From an uncultured Eubacteriales bacterium (GTDB lineage Bacteria > Bacillota > Clostridia > Oscillospirales > QAMX01): DNA of 9,163 nt. Of this stretch, positions 1-6,343 are shown piece by piece. The notes beneath the pieces were generated by a model. It was given only the letters and a program-made list of their open reading frames with translations, ran no database searches and was not told where the DNA came from. Within the stretch, counting starts at the first letter, position 1, and each line of letters opens with the position of its first letter. The stretch spans positions 1 to 9,163 of the forward strand of contig URVL01000082.1 in assembly GCA_900551265.1 (NCBI GenBank). The letters are read 5' to 3'. The position numbers and the translations under genes were made by a program.

Positions 1-104
1 TCGTTTTGGATGATGAGCACGGGGCGCACGCCGCCCTGCTCACTGCCCACGACGGGACTGAGATCGGCATAGTAGATATCTCCTCGTTTGACATTTGTGT
101 CCAC
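1..104 (-). CDS. mazF: MazF/PemK-family endoribonuclease toxin, N-terminal part (cut by window edge)
   Basis: The minus strand reads 34 codons from a GTG at 104 and runs off the left edge. The translation begins [20 protein letters not shown] and continues with a [14 protein letters not shown] stretch, the hallmark N-terminus of MazF/NdoA/PemK toxins. These toxins cut mRNA at short specific sequences and are normally held inactive by a small partner (MazE/NdoAI). I chose GTG 104 because GGAG at 115-118 lies 10 bases upstream; an in-frame GTG at 113 would touch that site. The gene follows alr, as ndoAI-ndoA follows alr in Bacillus, but the 177-base gap holds no antitoxin gene. The C-terminal two thirds are outside the window, so completeness and activity cannot be judged. 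The family call is firm. Confidence 0.9.
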   Translation of the reverse strand, partial: MDTNVKRGDIYYADLSPVVGSEQGGVRPVLIIQN

Positions 105-183
105 TGAATTCACGCTCCGTCGGAATAGTATACGGTTTATCACCGCACCGACTGTATTTTTCCCCAAAAGCCCGGAGGATATA

Positions 184-213
184 ATATACACGGAAAAAAA
201 TTACCGTGTGTAT
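184..213. repeat. Inverted repeat between alr and mazF
   Basis: Positions 184-193 (ATATACACGG) pair with 204-213 (CCGTGTGTAT), a 10-bp stem with one G-T pair around an A-rich 10-base loop. It lies about 80 bases upstream of the mazF start. No T-run follows on either strand, so it is not a plain terminator. It could be an operator for a dimeric repressor or an mRNA hairpin in the mazF leader. The structure is seen directly; its function is unknown. Confidence 0.55.
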
Positions 214-219
214 CAAAAG

Positions 220-241
220 GGGACTCCGGAATTTACCGGAG
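220..241 (-). terminator. Short stem-loop after alr, possible weak terminator
   Basis: CTCCGG at 224-229 and CCGGAG at 236-241 form a perfect 6-bp stem with a 6-base loop, 41 bases past the alr stop. On the minus strand it is followed by TCCCCTTTT, a poor T-run. It may reduce rather than stop transcription from alr into mazF. Confidence 0.4.
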
Positions 242-248
242 CGTTATC

Positions 249-278
249 AGTATATGCCAAAGAAGGCTCCGCCGCCAA
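249..278 (-). promoter_or_regulatory. Possible sigma-A promoter for mazF
   Basis: Read on the minus strand, TTGGCG (273-278) and TATACT (249-254) are separated by 18 bases, matching the -35 and -10 consensus at 4 and 5 of 6 positions. It sits immediately after the alr stop codon and would start a transcript just before the 224-241 stem-loop, letting mazF be expressed apart from alr. Inferred from sequence match only. Confidence 0.35.
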
Positions 279-281
279 CGC

Positions 282-1439
282 CTATATGTAACTGAGGCGC
301 GCGACGCTTCTACCAGCACGCGTATAAAGACGCAAAACGCGTTTCGATATGCCCGTCACAACCTCATAATTGATGGTACCGGCGATTTTTGCCAAATCTT
401 CAGGCGTCGTATACGGAGCGGCTCCAAATACGACAGCCTCGTCGCCCTCCCGTACGTCTGGAATATCCGTCACATCCAGCATACAGATGTCCATACAGAT
501 TCGTCCGATTACAGGAGCTGGTTTTCCGCGCACAGTCATGGCAGCGCCTGAATAGGCCCGCAGATAACCGTCGCCATAGCCAACCGGAACCGTGGCTACG
601 CGTGTCTCACGCGAAGCTGTGAATGTCATACCATAGCTGACCGAAGCGCCCGCCGGAATGGTTTTTACCTGCGTAATCGGCGTCTTCATCGTCATGGCCG
701 GAATGAGTCCTCCTTCGGCAGAACCGGGAGCAGGTTCCAAACCATAAAGCGCCAGGCCGACGCGAACCATATCAAAATGCGTACAACCGTATTTTAACAC
801 GGCGGCACTGTTAGCGCAATGTTTTAATAAATTTTTTACACCTTTTTTCTCAATTCCGTCCAGCACCGCAATAAAATTGGATAATTGTGTCATGGTTGGC
901 GTTTCGTCATCCTCGTCGGAACATGCAAAATGTGTAAAAATCCCCTCTACATTCAGGCCTTCCATAGAACAGATATCCAGCACTTCGCATACGGCGTCCG
1001 GGACACGTCCGTGACAGACAATCCCATATCGGGACATGCCTGTATCAAGCTTGATATGCACGCGCAGCGGCTCTCCAAGCAATACCGCAGCTTCGGAGTA
1101 TTTCCGTGCCGCATCCACGCTTGGCACACACTGTGTAATATCATAGTCGATCAGACGGTCCGTCATTTCCGCGGGCGTGTAACCAGAAATAAGGATAGGC
1201 GTAACAATCCCTGCGTCGCGCAGGCTGGCAGCTTCAAAGATGCTGGCAACGCCGAAATAATCGACGCCGGCATTTTCCAGACAACGCGCGACTTCTACGG
1301 CACCGTGCCCGTATGCGTCGGCTTTGACCATGGCCATAACCCGGCAGCCCAGGGGCAAGCAGGACCGTACTTTTTTTAGGTTATGTTCCAGCGCGTCCAA
1401 ATTAATTTCTGCGCGGGTCCAGTTATCGTATAAAATCAT
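282..1439 (-). CDS. alr: Alanine racemase
   Basis: PLP-dependent enzyme that interconverts L- and D-alanine in the cytoplasm, supplying D-Ala for peptidoglycan. At 385 residues it is full length for the family. The N-terminal barrel carries the PLP-binding motif VKADAYGHG with the Schiff-base lysine K39. R137 lies in the conserved MSRYG, the second catalytic base Y269 is in SYGM, and the C-terminal domain has IGRICMD (311-317) and NYEVVTGISKR (357-367). The ATG start is supported by AGAGGG at 1448-1453, 8 bases upstream. It lies 42 bases behind the GerS-like gene. In C. difficile gerS is co-transcribed with alr2, so this racemase may have a spore-linked role, or may simply be the vegetative enzyme; the sequence does not decide. 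All key residues are present. Confidence 0.97.
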   Translation of the reverse strand: MILYDNWTRAEINLDALEHNLKKVRSCLPLGCRVMAMVKADAYGHGAVEVARCLENAGVDYFGVASIFEAASLRDAGIVTPILISGYTPAEMTDRLIDYDITQCVPSVDAARKYSEAAVLLGEPLRVHIKLDTGMSRYGIVCHGRVPDAVCEVLDICSMEGLNVEGIFTHFACSDEDDETPTMTQLSNFIAVLDGIEKKGVKNLLKHCANSAAVLKYGCTHFDMVRVGLALYGLEPAPGSAEGGLIPAMTMKTPITQVKTIPAGASVSYGMTFTASRETRVATVPVGYGDGYLRAYSGAAMTVRGKPAPVIGRICMDICMLDVTDIPDVREGDEAVVFGAAPYTTPEDLAKIAGTINYEVVTGISKRVLRLYTRAGRSVARLSYI

Positions 1440-1481
1440 AATGGTTTCCCTCTGTTTAATAGGTCAAACGCTGCAAGCGTA

Positions 1482-2057
1482 TTAAACGTTTATGTGAAAG
1501 GTGAGAAACTCACAGGTCAGGGCAAGGGCGTCACCCTGATAAAATTCTGCATACAGGGGCGTTAAACGTACCGGATCAAACCAAACGCGTTGTGTATACT
1601 CATTTGTTCCGCGTTCTTGTGAATAGGTAACGGCAAGCGCATCTTCGTCCTGATAAGTTTCCATATTAAAATCTTTGACAAGTCCACCGGACCAACCGAA
1701 ATACAGCTCCGGCAGAACCTCAATGGGTGAAATTCCGTCTCCAGAAGAGTCTACGACCAGCACTGCATCTTCGTAGTGGAACGTCAGGCCGTTATCCTCC
1801 GTTTCTGCCGTAATGCCCGCGATCTGCTCAGGTTCCGCAACGGTTAAAATACTTTTACCGGCGGCATACTGCCAATCAATCACATATGTTGCCGTTCGCT
1901 GCGGCAGTTCCACTGTAATGGAAACGCGCGAATCAAATTCCCCCGCAGTAGCGTAAAGATCCGTAATATTTGCAAGTAGCTTTTGGTTGTCGCCCGCCGT
2001 TCAGGCAGAATAAAAGACTATCATCAGTACGCATAGGAAGCAGATGCCGCGTCTCAA
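1482..2057 (-). pseudogene. GerS-like (LolA-fold) lipoprotein gene with in-frame TGA at the lipobox cysteine
   Basis: Starting at TTG 2057, behind GGGAGG, the frame encodes MRRGICFLCVLMIVFYSA, a typical lipoprotein signal peptide with a basic start and hydrophobic core. Codon 19 (2001-2003), where the lipid-carrying cysteine should be, is TGA. The same frame then stays open for 172 codons, beginning TAGDNQKLLANITDLYATAG, followed by a beta-rich segment (DSRVSITVEL, TATYVIDWQY) and an end at TAA 1482. Without the stop it is a 191-residue lipoprotein resembling GerS/LolA-like proteins of Clostridia. In C. difficile GerS is made in the mother cell, works with the amidase CwlD in cortex modification, and is needed for germination. 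The place next to alr fits. One base change (TGA to TGC or TGT) would restore it. An internal GTG at 1913 has no ribosome site and would drop early strands. GerS identity is inferred from context and pattern, not alignment. Confidence 0.75.
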
Positions 2058-2062
2058 GTGAT

Positions 2063-2068
2063 CCTCCC
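2063..2068 (-). promoter_or_regulatory. Ribosome binding site fixing a TTG start for the GerS-like gene
   Basis: The minus strand reads GGGAGG followed by ATCAC and then TTG (2055-2057). The spacing of 5 bases and the strong match make TTG the start, which reveals the signal peptide upstream of the TGA. It lies between the nnr stop (2081) and the start. Confidence 0.85.
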
Positions 2069-2080
2069 GATTTTTCAAAT

Positions 2081-3610
2081 TTAAAAATAGGTTATGGAAT
2101 TGCGCACATGCAGGCGAGATGGGACGGCGCGCAGGATATCGCTTGCCGTCATACCATATTCTCCGATTTTGCATGCACAATCGTCTCCCGCCGCTCCATG
2201 CAGCCATGCGGCAGCACATGCCGCTTCAAAGGGCGGTATTCCCTGCGCGGCAAAGGAAACGACAAGCCCCGCCAAAACATCGCCGCTGCCACCGCTTGCC
2301 ATACCGGGGTTTCCGGTTGGATTGACGGCGCAGCGTCCATCTGGCGCTGCAATGACAGTTCGGTGCCCCTTCAGCAGCACAACGCAACCACTTTGACGGG
2401 CTGCATCGGAGGCCGCCAGAATGCGCGCGCGGGCGCCATCCGGCGGCATGGCTCCAAAAAGACGCGCAAACTCACCGTCATGCGGCGTAAGCACCGGGGT
2501 CTGTTGCATGTGGGACAATATATCTATATGACCGGACAGTGCGTTTATGCCGTCTGCATCAAAAACAACGGGGAGGGTAATCATGGAGGCGATATCCTGA
2601 ACGAGCGCGGCGGTAGATTCTTCCCTTCCAAGTCCGGGACCGACCAGTACGGCTGTTGCCGCAGAACAGAGTGCCAGGATATCATAAAGAGACGCTTTCC
2701 CAAGATAGTGATTGTCAGGCAGGCAATAAGTCATAGCCTCGGTCAGTTTGACGGCCATGGTACTGTGAATGGTTGCAGGCACTGCCGCCGTCACTTTGCC
2801 CGCGCCGGAGACAACAGCAGCTTGCGCCGCCAGATAAGCCGCGCCGGTATACTGGGCACTTCCGGCTATAATTAGCGCATGGCCAAAATTCCCTTTGTGC
2901 GCACGGCGGTCCCGCCTGGGCAGCACGTCGAGACATTGTTCATCGCACATGGTAAAAGACGGTGTGTACCGCCCGGAGATTTCTTCTGAGATACCGATGT
3001 CAGCAACAATGACACGGCCACAGTTGGCCGCCGCCGGGAGAAGCAGGCAGGAGGGCTTCGGAAAGGAGAAGGTGACAGTCGCGTCAACTACGACGGCACC
3101 ATCGCACATGCCGCCGTAATCAGAGTAAATTCCCGAGGGTAAGTCCGCGGCCAGGCGGAATCCGGAAAACCGGTTGATCAGCTTTGCGGCCTCTCCGCAA
3201 TCACCGGTAAGCTTACCCCGGAAACCGGTACCATACATGGCGTCGACAACGGCGTCGGCGCCTTTCAGGCAGTCGGGATAAAAATCGCGTACTTCACCGT
3301 CCGATTCCACAAAACGCGCATACATGGCGCTGCAATCGGCAGTCATGCGCGAACGGTCGCCTACCATAATGGCAACTGCCTCGCCGCCGCCCGTCAGAAT
3401 CAGGGAGGCGAGTGCGAAACCGTCACCGCCATTATTACCTGCGCCGCAAAAAATAATTACACGCCGGCCCCGAATGCCCTGCAATGCCTGGCTCAATGTG
3501 CCGTAAAGCGCCTGTGCGGCGGCTTCCATCAAAGTCAGGCTGGGTACGCCGCTTTCAATGGCAACCCGATCCATATCCCGCACATCGGCGGAAGAATATA
3601 CGTTTATCAT
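2081..3610 (-). CDS. nnr: Bifunctional NAD(P)H-hydrate epimerase / ADP-dependent NAD(P)H-hydrate dehydratase
   Basis: Repairs hydrated, inactive NADH and NADPH (NADHX, NADPHX). The N-terminal YjeF_N domain (about 1-215) epimerises the R form to the S form; the C-terminal ribokinase-like domain (about 230-500) dehydrates the S form using ADP. The epimerase motif GAGNNGGDG is at 56-64, the probable catalytic D123 is in VVDAMYGTGF, and DLPSG is at 156-160. The dehydratase part shows HKGNFGHALIIAGS (238-251), GPGLG (324-328), DADGIN (351-356), TPHDGE (375-380), LKGHRT (413-418) and NPGMASGGSGDVLAG (434-448) with catalytic D444. The 509 residues match the usual fused form. The ATG has AAGGA-type support at 3618-3623, 7 bases upstream. 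It leads the nnr-gerS-alr cluster; in many Firmicutes this gene also lies near alr. Both active sites look intact. Confidence 0.96.
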   Translation of the reverse strand: MINVYSSADVRDMDRVAIESGVPSLTLMEAAAQALYGTLSQALQGIRGRRVIIFCGAGNNGGDGFALASLILTGGGEAVAIMVGDRSRMTADCSAMYARFVESDGEVRDFYPDCLKGADAVVDAMYGTGFRGKLTGDCGEAAKLINRFSGFRLAADLPSGIYSDYGGMCDGAVVVDATVTFSFPKPSCLLLPAAANCGRVIVADIGISEEISGRYTPSFTMCDEQCLDVLPRRDRRAHKGNFGHALIIAGSAQYTGAAYLAAQAAVVSGAGKVTAAVPATIHSTMAVKLTEAMTYCLPDNHYLGKASLYDILALCSAATAVLVGPGLGREESTAALVQDIASMITLPVVFDADGINALSGHIDILSHMQQTPVLTPHDGEFARLFGAMPPDGARARILAASDAARQSGCVVLLKGHRTVIAAPDGRCAVNPTGNPGMASGGSGDVLAGLVVSFAAQGIPPFEAACAAAWLHGAAGDDCACKIGEYGMTASDILRAVPSRLHVRNSITYF

Positions 3611-3656
3611 AAAGGAATCCTTTCAGCACAAATGAAATTCCCGGAAACCGGTTCTG

Positions 3657-3680
3657 AAAAAAGAAGCCCAGAAACCGGGC
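3657..3680 (-). terminator. Rho-independent terminator of the two-helix membrane protein gene
   Basis: On the minus strand GCCCGG-TTT-CTGGGC (3666-3680) forms a 6-bp stem with one G-U pair, followed by TTCTTTTTT (3657-3665). It ends the 3736-4293 unit before nnr. Confidence 0.75.
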
Positions 3681-3683
3681 GTC

Positions 3684-3711
3684 ATTAAAATATATTTTAC
3701 ACAGATGCCAA
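3684..3711 (-). promoter_or_regulatory. Possible sigma-A promoter of the nnr-gerS-alr cluster
   Basis: Read on the minus strand, TTGGCA (3706-3711) and TTTAAT (3684-3689) each match the consensus at 5 of 6 bases with a 16-base spacer. The start point would fall near 3677, inside the upstream gene's terminator hairpin, giving a leader of about 67 bases before the nnr ATG. Confidence 0.45.
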
Positions 3712-3735
3712 TGTGTTTTTTGTCAGGTCCGGGGA

Positions 3736-4293
3736 TTAATCCTCCTCGTCTTCGTCTTCAACCGGCGGCACATATCGCACAGCCATTTGACGGGGGAGAT
3801 ATTCCGAAAAAATTTTCAACATTTTAGGCGTTGGCTCGAAGAGAATACGCGCCCTGCCTGCGTCACGCATGTTCGCAATGATAAACCATGCCTCGGCGTC
3901 CGGACTTGACCGAGCGTCAATTGTTTTTGCAAATTCTCCCTGTTCATAGGCGGCGCGATGCTCATCATCATAAGGCGCGATCAGCTCGTACGCGCTCGTT
4001 TTCACGTTAATGACGCGCTTCCGCCCGCGGCGCGCAATAATGCGGTCAATATCCAGCTCGCCGTTTGTAACGATATATTCGTATTCGATATTAAACATCA
4101 GGTAGGCGCGATAACCAACCCAGGCGATCAGTGCAACACAGGCGGGCATAATAAAGATCAGGCCATAGATTTGCGTCAACATCACGGCAAGATACATCAA
4201 AACAGCGCTGGCCAGGATAATAAGCAGTTTTATGAGAGAAGTTTTGACATCTGCTTTACGCTTTACAATATATTCCGCATACATGTCCAACAT
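3736..4293 (-). CDS. Conserved-type two-helix membrane protein with cytoplasmic PH-like domain, function unknown
   Basis: With the start at ATG 4293 the protein has 185 residues. An N-terminal amphipathic stretch (MLDMYAEYIVKRKADVK) precedes two membrane helices at about 19-40 and 43-65. A soluble region follows with NIEYEYIVTNGELDIDRI and a basic RRGRKRVINV strand, in the manner of bacterial PH-like (YdbT/YcxB-type) domains, and it ends in a very acidic tail (EDEDEED). It resembles uncharacterised clostridial membrane proteins (possibly the DUF6106 group, from memory and unverified). I prefer ATG 4293 over GTG 4305 because the ribosome site AAAGAGGTG overlaps that GTG and lies 9 bases from the ATG. 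It is transcribed alone between a consensus promoter and a terminator. No enzymatic motif is visible. Confidence 0.8.
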   Translation of the reverse strand: MLDMYAEYIVKRKADVKTSLIKLLIILASAVLMYLAVMLTQIYGLIFIMPACVALIAWVGYRAYLMFNIEYEYIVTNGELDIDRIIARRGRKRVINVKTSAYELIAPYDDEHRAAYEQGEFAKTIDARSSPDAEAWFIIANMRDAGRARILFEPTPKMLKIFSEYLPRQMAVRYVPPVEDEDEED

Positions 4294-4302
4294 GTGCTGT
4301 TT

Positions 4303-4311
4303 CACCTCTTT
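4303..4311 (-). promoter_or_regulatory. Ribosome binding site deciding the start at 4293
   Basis: AAAGAGGTG on the minus strand lies 9 bases before ATG 4293. The last three bases of this motif are the alternative GTG start at 4305, which would leave no spacing, so the ATG is the better choice. Confidence 0.7.
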
Positions 4312-4330
4312 GGCAAAATCAAGATATATT

Positions 4331-4359
4331 ATTATAGCAAATTACAAATGCAGTGTCAA
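4331..4359 (-). promoter_or_regulatory. Perfect-consensus sigma-A promoter
   Basis: On the minus strand TTGACA (4354-4359), a 17-base spacer and TATAAT (4331-4336) match the housekeeping consensus at all 12 positions. It should drive the 3736-4293 membrane protein gene strongly, starting near 4324, about 30 bases before the ATG. Confidence 0.93.
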
Positions 4360-4391
4360 TTTGAAAAGCCGGAATTATGTAAATCTTTCCG

Positions 4392-4428
4392 AAACAAAAA
4401 GCTTGCCAGGCCCCAGGCCCGGCAAGCT
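4392..4428 (-). terminator. Strong terminator of prfB
   Basis: Positions 4400-4428 form a 13-bp stem on the minus strand (AGCTTGCC-G-GGCC with GGCC-T-GGCAAGCT, one G-U pair) and a TGG loop, followed by TTTTTGTTT (4392-4400). It is 60 bases beyond the prfB stop and insulates the promoter at 4331-4359. Confidence 0.95.
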
Positions 4429-4487
4429 GAACCACGATTTTTATAAAAAAACGTTTCCGAGGAAGACGCCTATTTGTTACTGCGGCG

Positions 4488-5609
4488 TTAAGCATTTGCC
4501 CCATTTTTAATGGCGTTCATTTTGAGGTATGCGGAAATGAACCCATCGATATCACCATCCATCACAGCGTTTATGTTGCCATTTTCAAAGCCGGTGCGAT
4601 GATCTTTTACAAGCGTATATGGCATAAAGACATAAGAACGGATCTGGCTGCCCCATTCAATCTTTTTCTGTTCTCCTTTAATGTCCTCAATCTTATCATA
4701 GTGTTCGCGCTCTTTGATCTCCATGAGCTTGGACATCAGCATGCGCATGGCTACCTGACGGTTTTGCACCTGGCTGCGTTCGTTTTGGCAGCTTACAACG
4801 ATACCGGTCGGAATATGAGTAATACGAACTGCAGATTCGGTCTTATTGACATGCTGGCCGCCGGCTCCGGAAGAGCGGTAGGTATCCACCTTTAGGTCTT
4901 CCTCACGAATATCGATATTCATATCGTCCCCCAGTTCCGGCATGACTTCGACGGCGGCAAAAGAAGTATGACGGCGTCCGGATGCGTCAAAAGGAGAAAC
5001 GCGAACAAGACGGTGCACGCCCATCTCGGATTTTAGGAAACCGAATGCGTTCTCGCCCTCAATCAGGATGTCCGCGCTTTTAATGCCGGCTTCTTCTCCG
5101 TCGAGATAGTTGAGAATCTTATACTTATAGCCATGACGTTCCGCCCAGCGGGTATACATCCGGTAGAGCATAGACGCCCAATCCTGTGCCTCGGTTCCCC
5201 CCGCGCCTGCGTGAAAACTCATAATGGCGTTGTTGCGGTCATATTCGCCGGAAAGTAACGTTTGCATGCGCACTTCCTCCAGGTGCGCCGCGAGCGACGT
5301 CATACCCGTCGTAACTTCATCGGAAAAGCTTTCGTCGTTTTCTTCAAGCGCCATCTCGCACATCAGCTCAAGTTCTTCTGCTTCATGGCACAGGGAGTCA
5401 TATATTGCGCGGCGGTCTTTCAGCTGTTTAATTCGCTGGAGCACTTTCTGCGAATGTTCCAAATCGCTCCAGAAATCCGGCTCGGCGGCTTCGGCTTCCA
5501 GACGTTCAATTTCGCTCGCGCCGGTCTCAAGATCAAGTGCCGCGCCGATTTCTTCTATTTCAGGACGCATTGCGTGCAATTGTTGCTTTATTTCTTCAAA
5601 TTGTAACAC
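4488..5609 (-). CDS. prfB: Peptide chain release factor 2
   Basis: Class I release factor that reads UGA and UAA in the ribosomal A site and triggers release of the finished protein. The 373 residues are full length. An N-terminal helical hairpin (about 1-110) is followed by SFHAGAGGTEAQDW (131-144), the stop-codon-reading SPF tripeptide (205-207, the RF2 version; RF1 has PxT), and the catalytic GGQ (250-252) whose glutamine is normally methylated by PrmC. The start is GTG 5609 with GGAGGG at 5616-5621, 6 bases upstream. Most bacterial prfB genes hold an early in-frame TGA needing a +1 shift; here the equivalent stretch reads GCA CTT GAT CTT with no stop, so the gene is one continuous frame. 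It has its own promoter and terminator; the common upstream neighbour secA is not here. Confidence 0.97.
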   Translation of the reverse strand: MLQFEEIKQQLHAMRPEIEEIGAALDLETGASEIERLEAEAAEPDFWSDLEHSQKVLQRIKQLKDRRAIYDSLCHEAEELELMCEMALEENDESFSDEVTTGMTSLAAHLEEVRMQTLLSGEYDRNNAIMSFHAGAGGTEAQDWASMLYRMYTRWAERHGYKYKILNYLDGEEAGIKSADILIEGENAFGFLKSEMGVHRLVRVSPFDASGRRHTSFAAVEVMPELGDDMNIDIREEDLKVDTYRSSGAGGQHVNKTESAVRITHIPTGIVVSCQNERSQVQNRQVAMRMLMSKLMEIKEREHYDKIEDIKGEQKKIEWGSQIRSYVFMPYTLVKDHRTGFENGNINAVMDGDIDGFISAYLKMNAIKNGANA

Positions 5610-5615
5610 GGATAA

Positions 5616-5621
5616 CCCTCC
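5616..5621 (-). promoter_or_regulatory. Ribosome binding site for the GTG start of prfB
   Basis: GGAGGG on the minus strand with 6 bases to GTG 5609 supports the non-ATG start. Confidence 0.8.
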
Positions 5622-5638
5622 GAAAAGATAGATAATTC

Positions 5639-5667
5639 ATTTTATCATTGTTTTTACCACTTTGCAA
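5639..5667 (-). promoter_or_regulatory. Probable sigma-A promoter of prfB
   Basis: On the minus strand TTGCAA (5662-5667), a 17-base spacer and TAAAAT (5639-5644) match at 4 and 5 of 6 bases. Transcription would start about 23 bases before the GTG start, leaving just room for the ribosome site. Confidence 0.65.
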
Positions 5668-5780
5668 GGGGATGAAACGTAGTTGCCGGACAAAACTGTA
5701 GAGGATTTATTTTTTACGGACAAGGCGAAGCAGGCGGCGTGGTTTTTCGGATCTGCCGCATCTGTATAGCTGGGGAATTC

Positions 5781-5809
5781 TTTACAAAAAAATACGGACA
5801 TGTTATGAT
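5781..5809 (+). promoter_or_regulatory. Probable sigma-A promoter of ridA
   Basis: TTTACA (5781-5786), a 17-base spacer and TATGAT (5804-5809) each match the consensus at 5 of 6 positions. It is 60 bases upstream of the ridA ATG and diverges from the prfB promoter. In the roughly 110 bases between the two promoters (5668-5780) I see no gene or clear site. Confidence 0.75.
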
Positions 5810-5868
5810 AATCGGGTAATGCACAGACTTTTTGCCGAGTGCTGAAAAATAAGGAGAGGCGTGATATT

Positions 5869-6249
5869 ATGAAAGAAACGATTGATACGGAACGGGCTCC
5901 CAAAGCGATCGGGCCGTATTCACAGGGGGTCAGCGCAAGTGGAAAGCTGGTATTTGTCTCCGGCCAACTCCCGGTAGATCCCAAAACGGGTGTTTTTGCC
6001 GGCAGCGATATTAAGACGCAGACGCGTCGGTCCCTGCAGAATGTGGAGGCTGTGCTGGCAGCTGCGGGAGGACATCTGGAGCATGTGGTAAAGATAACGG
6101 TTTTCTTACGGGATATGGGTGATTTTGCAGCAATGAACGAAGTATACAGCACATTCTTTCAAAAGGAATGTCCGGCTCGTTCTGCGGTTGCCGTTGTAGC
6201 GCTGCCAAAGGATGCCCTTGTGGAAATAGAGGCGATTGCAGTCATTTGA
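5869..6249 (+). CDS. ridA: RidA family reactive intermediate (enamine/imine) deaminase
   Basis: Cytoplasmic YjgF/YER057c/UK114-family protein that hydrolyses reactive enamine and imine intermediates, such as 2-aminoacrylate released by PLP dehydratases, to keto acids and ammonia. The 126 residues match the family length. Visible signatures are RAPKAIGPYSQGV (9-21), SGQLPVDPKTG (31-41), NVEAVLAAAG (58-67) and PARSAVAVVALPKD (102-115). The substrate-carboxylate arginine is R104 and the acidic residue E119 lies in VEIEAIAV. I chose ATG 5869; the in-frame ATG at 5839 would add ten non-family residues and overlap the ribosome site, while GAGAGG (5854-5859) lies 9 bases from 5869. It ends in TGA and forms a single-gene unit with its own promoter and terminator. 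PLP-linked racemase alr lies about 4.4 kb away, without an operon link. Confidence 0.96.
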   Translation: MKETIDTERAPKAIGPYSQGVSASGKLVFVSGQLPVDPKTGVFAGSDIKTQTRRSLQNVEAVLAAAGGHLEHVVKITVFLRDMGDFAAMNEVYSTFFQKECPARSAVAVVALPKDALVEIEAIAVI

Positions 6250-6284
6250 GCCGTCTTGGCATGACGCCGGTACGGTTATGAAGG

Positions 6285-6325
6285 ATCCCGGCATGTAAAT
6301 GTTTTTACAATGCCGGGATTTATTG
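6285..6325 (+). terminator. Terminator of ridA
   Basis: ATCCCGGCAT (6285-6294) pairs with ATGCCGGGAT (6310-6319); inner GTAAA and TTTAC extend the stem past one bulged base. TTTATT follows. It lies 35 bases after the ridA stop and separates it from the convergent gene ending at 6344. No T-run on the minus strand, so it mainly serves ridA. Confidence 0.8.
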
Positions 6326-6343
6326 AGAGGCGGCCGGCGCCAT

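Noticed and set aside
105..281. A hidden MazE/NdoAI-type antitoxin
   Set aside because: No ATG on the coding strand and stops break the frames; the mazF frame itself extends upstream only to codons with no antitoxin-like sequence.
885..1379. A 164-codon plus-strand frame inside alr
   Set aside because: Antisense to a gene with intact catalytic residues; no ribosome site or family pattern.
1459..1482. ACGCT/AGCGT mini-hairpin between the GerS-like gene and alr
   Set aside because: Only 5 bp, no T-run, and it falls in a 42-base gap inside a likely operon; too weak to call a terminator.
2001..2003. TGA as a genome-wide sense codon
   Set aside because: ridA (6247-6249) and the 6344-7054 gene both end naturally at TGA, and RF2, which reads TGA, is encoded at 4488-5609.
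1970..2875. A 301-codon open frame on the plus strand
   Set aside because: It is wholly antisense to nnr and the start of the GerS-like gene, has no family pattern, is rich in Arg/Cys/His as is typical of GC-biased shadows, and nnr on the other strand shows every catalytic motif.
5637..6152. A 171-codon minus-strand frame between prfB and ridA
   Set aside because: Most of it mirrors ridA, it covers both mapped promoters, and the translation is Ser/Thr-rich without recognisable features.
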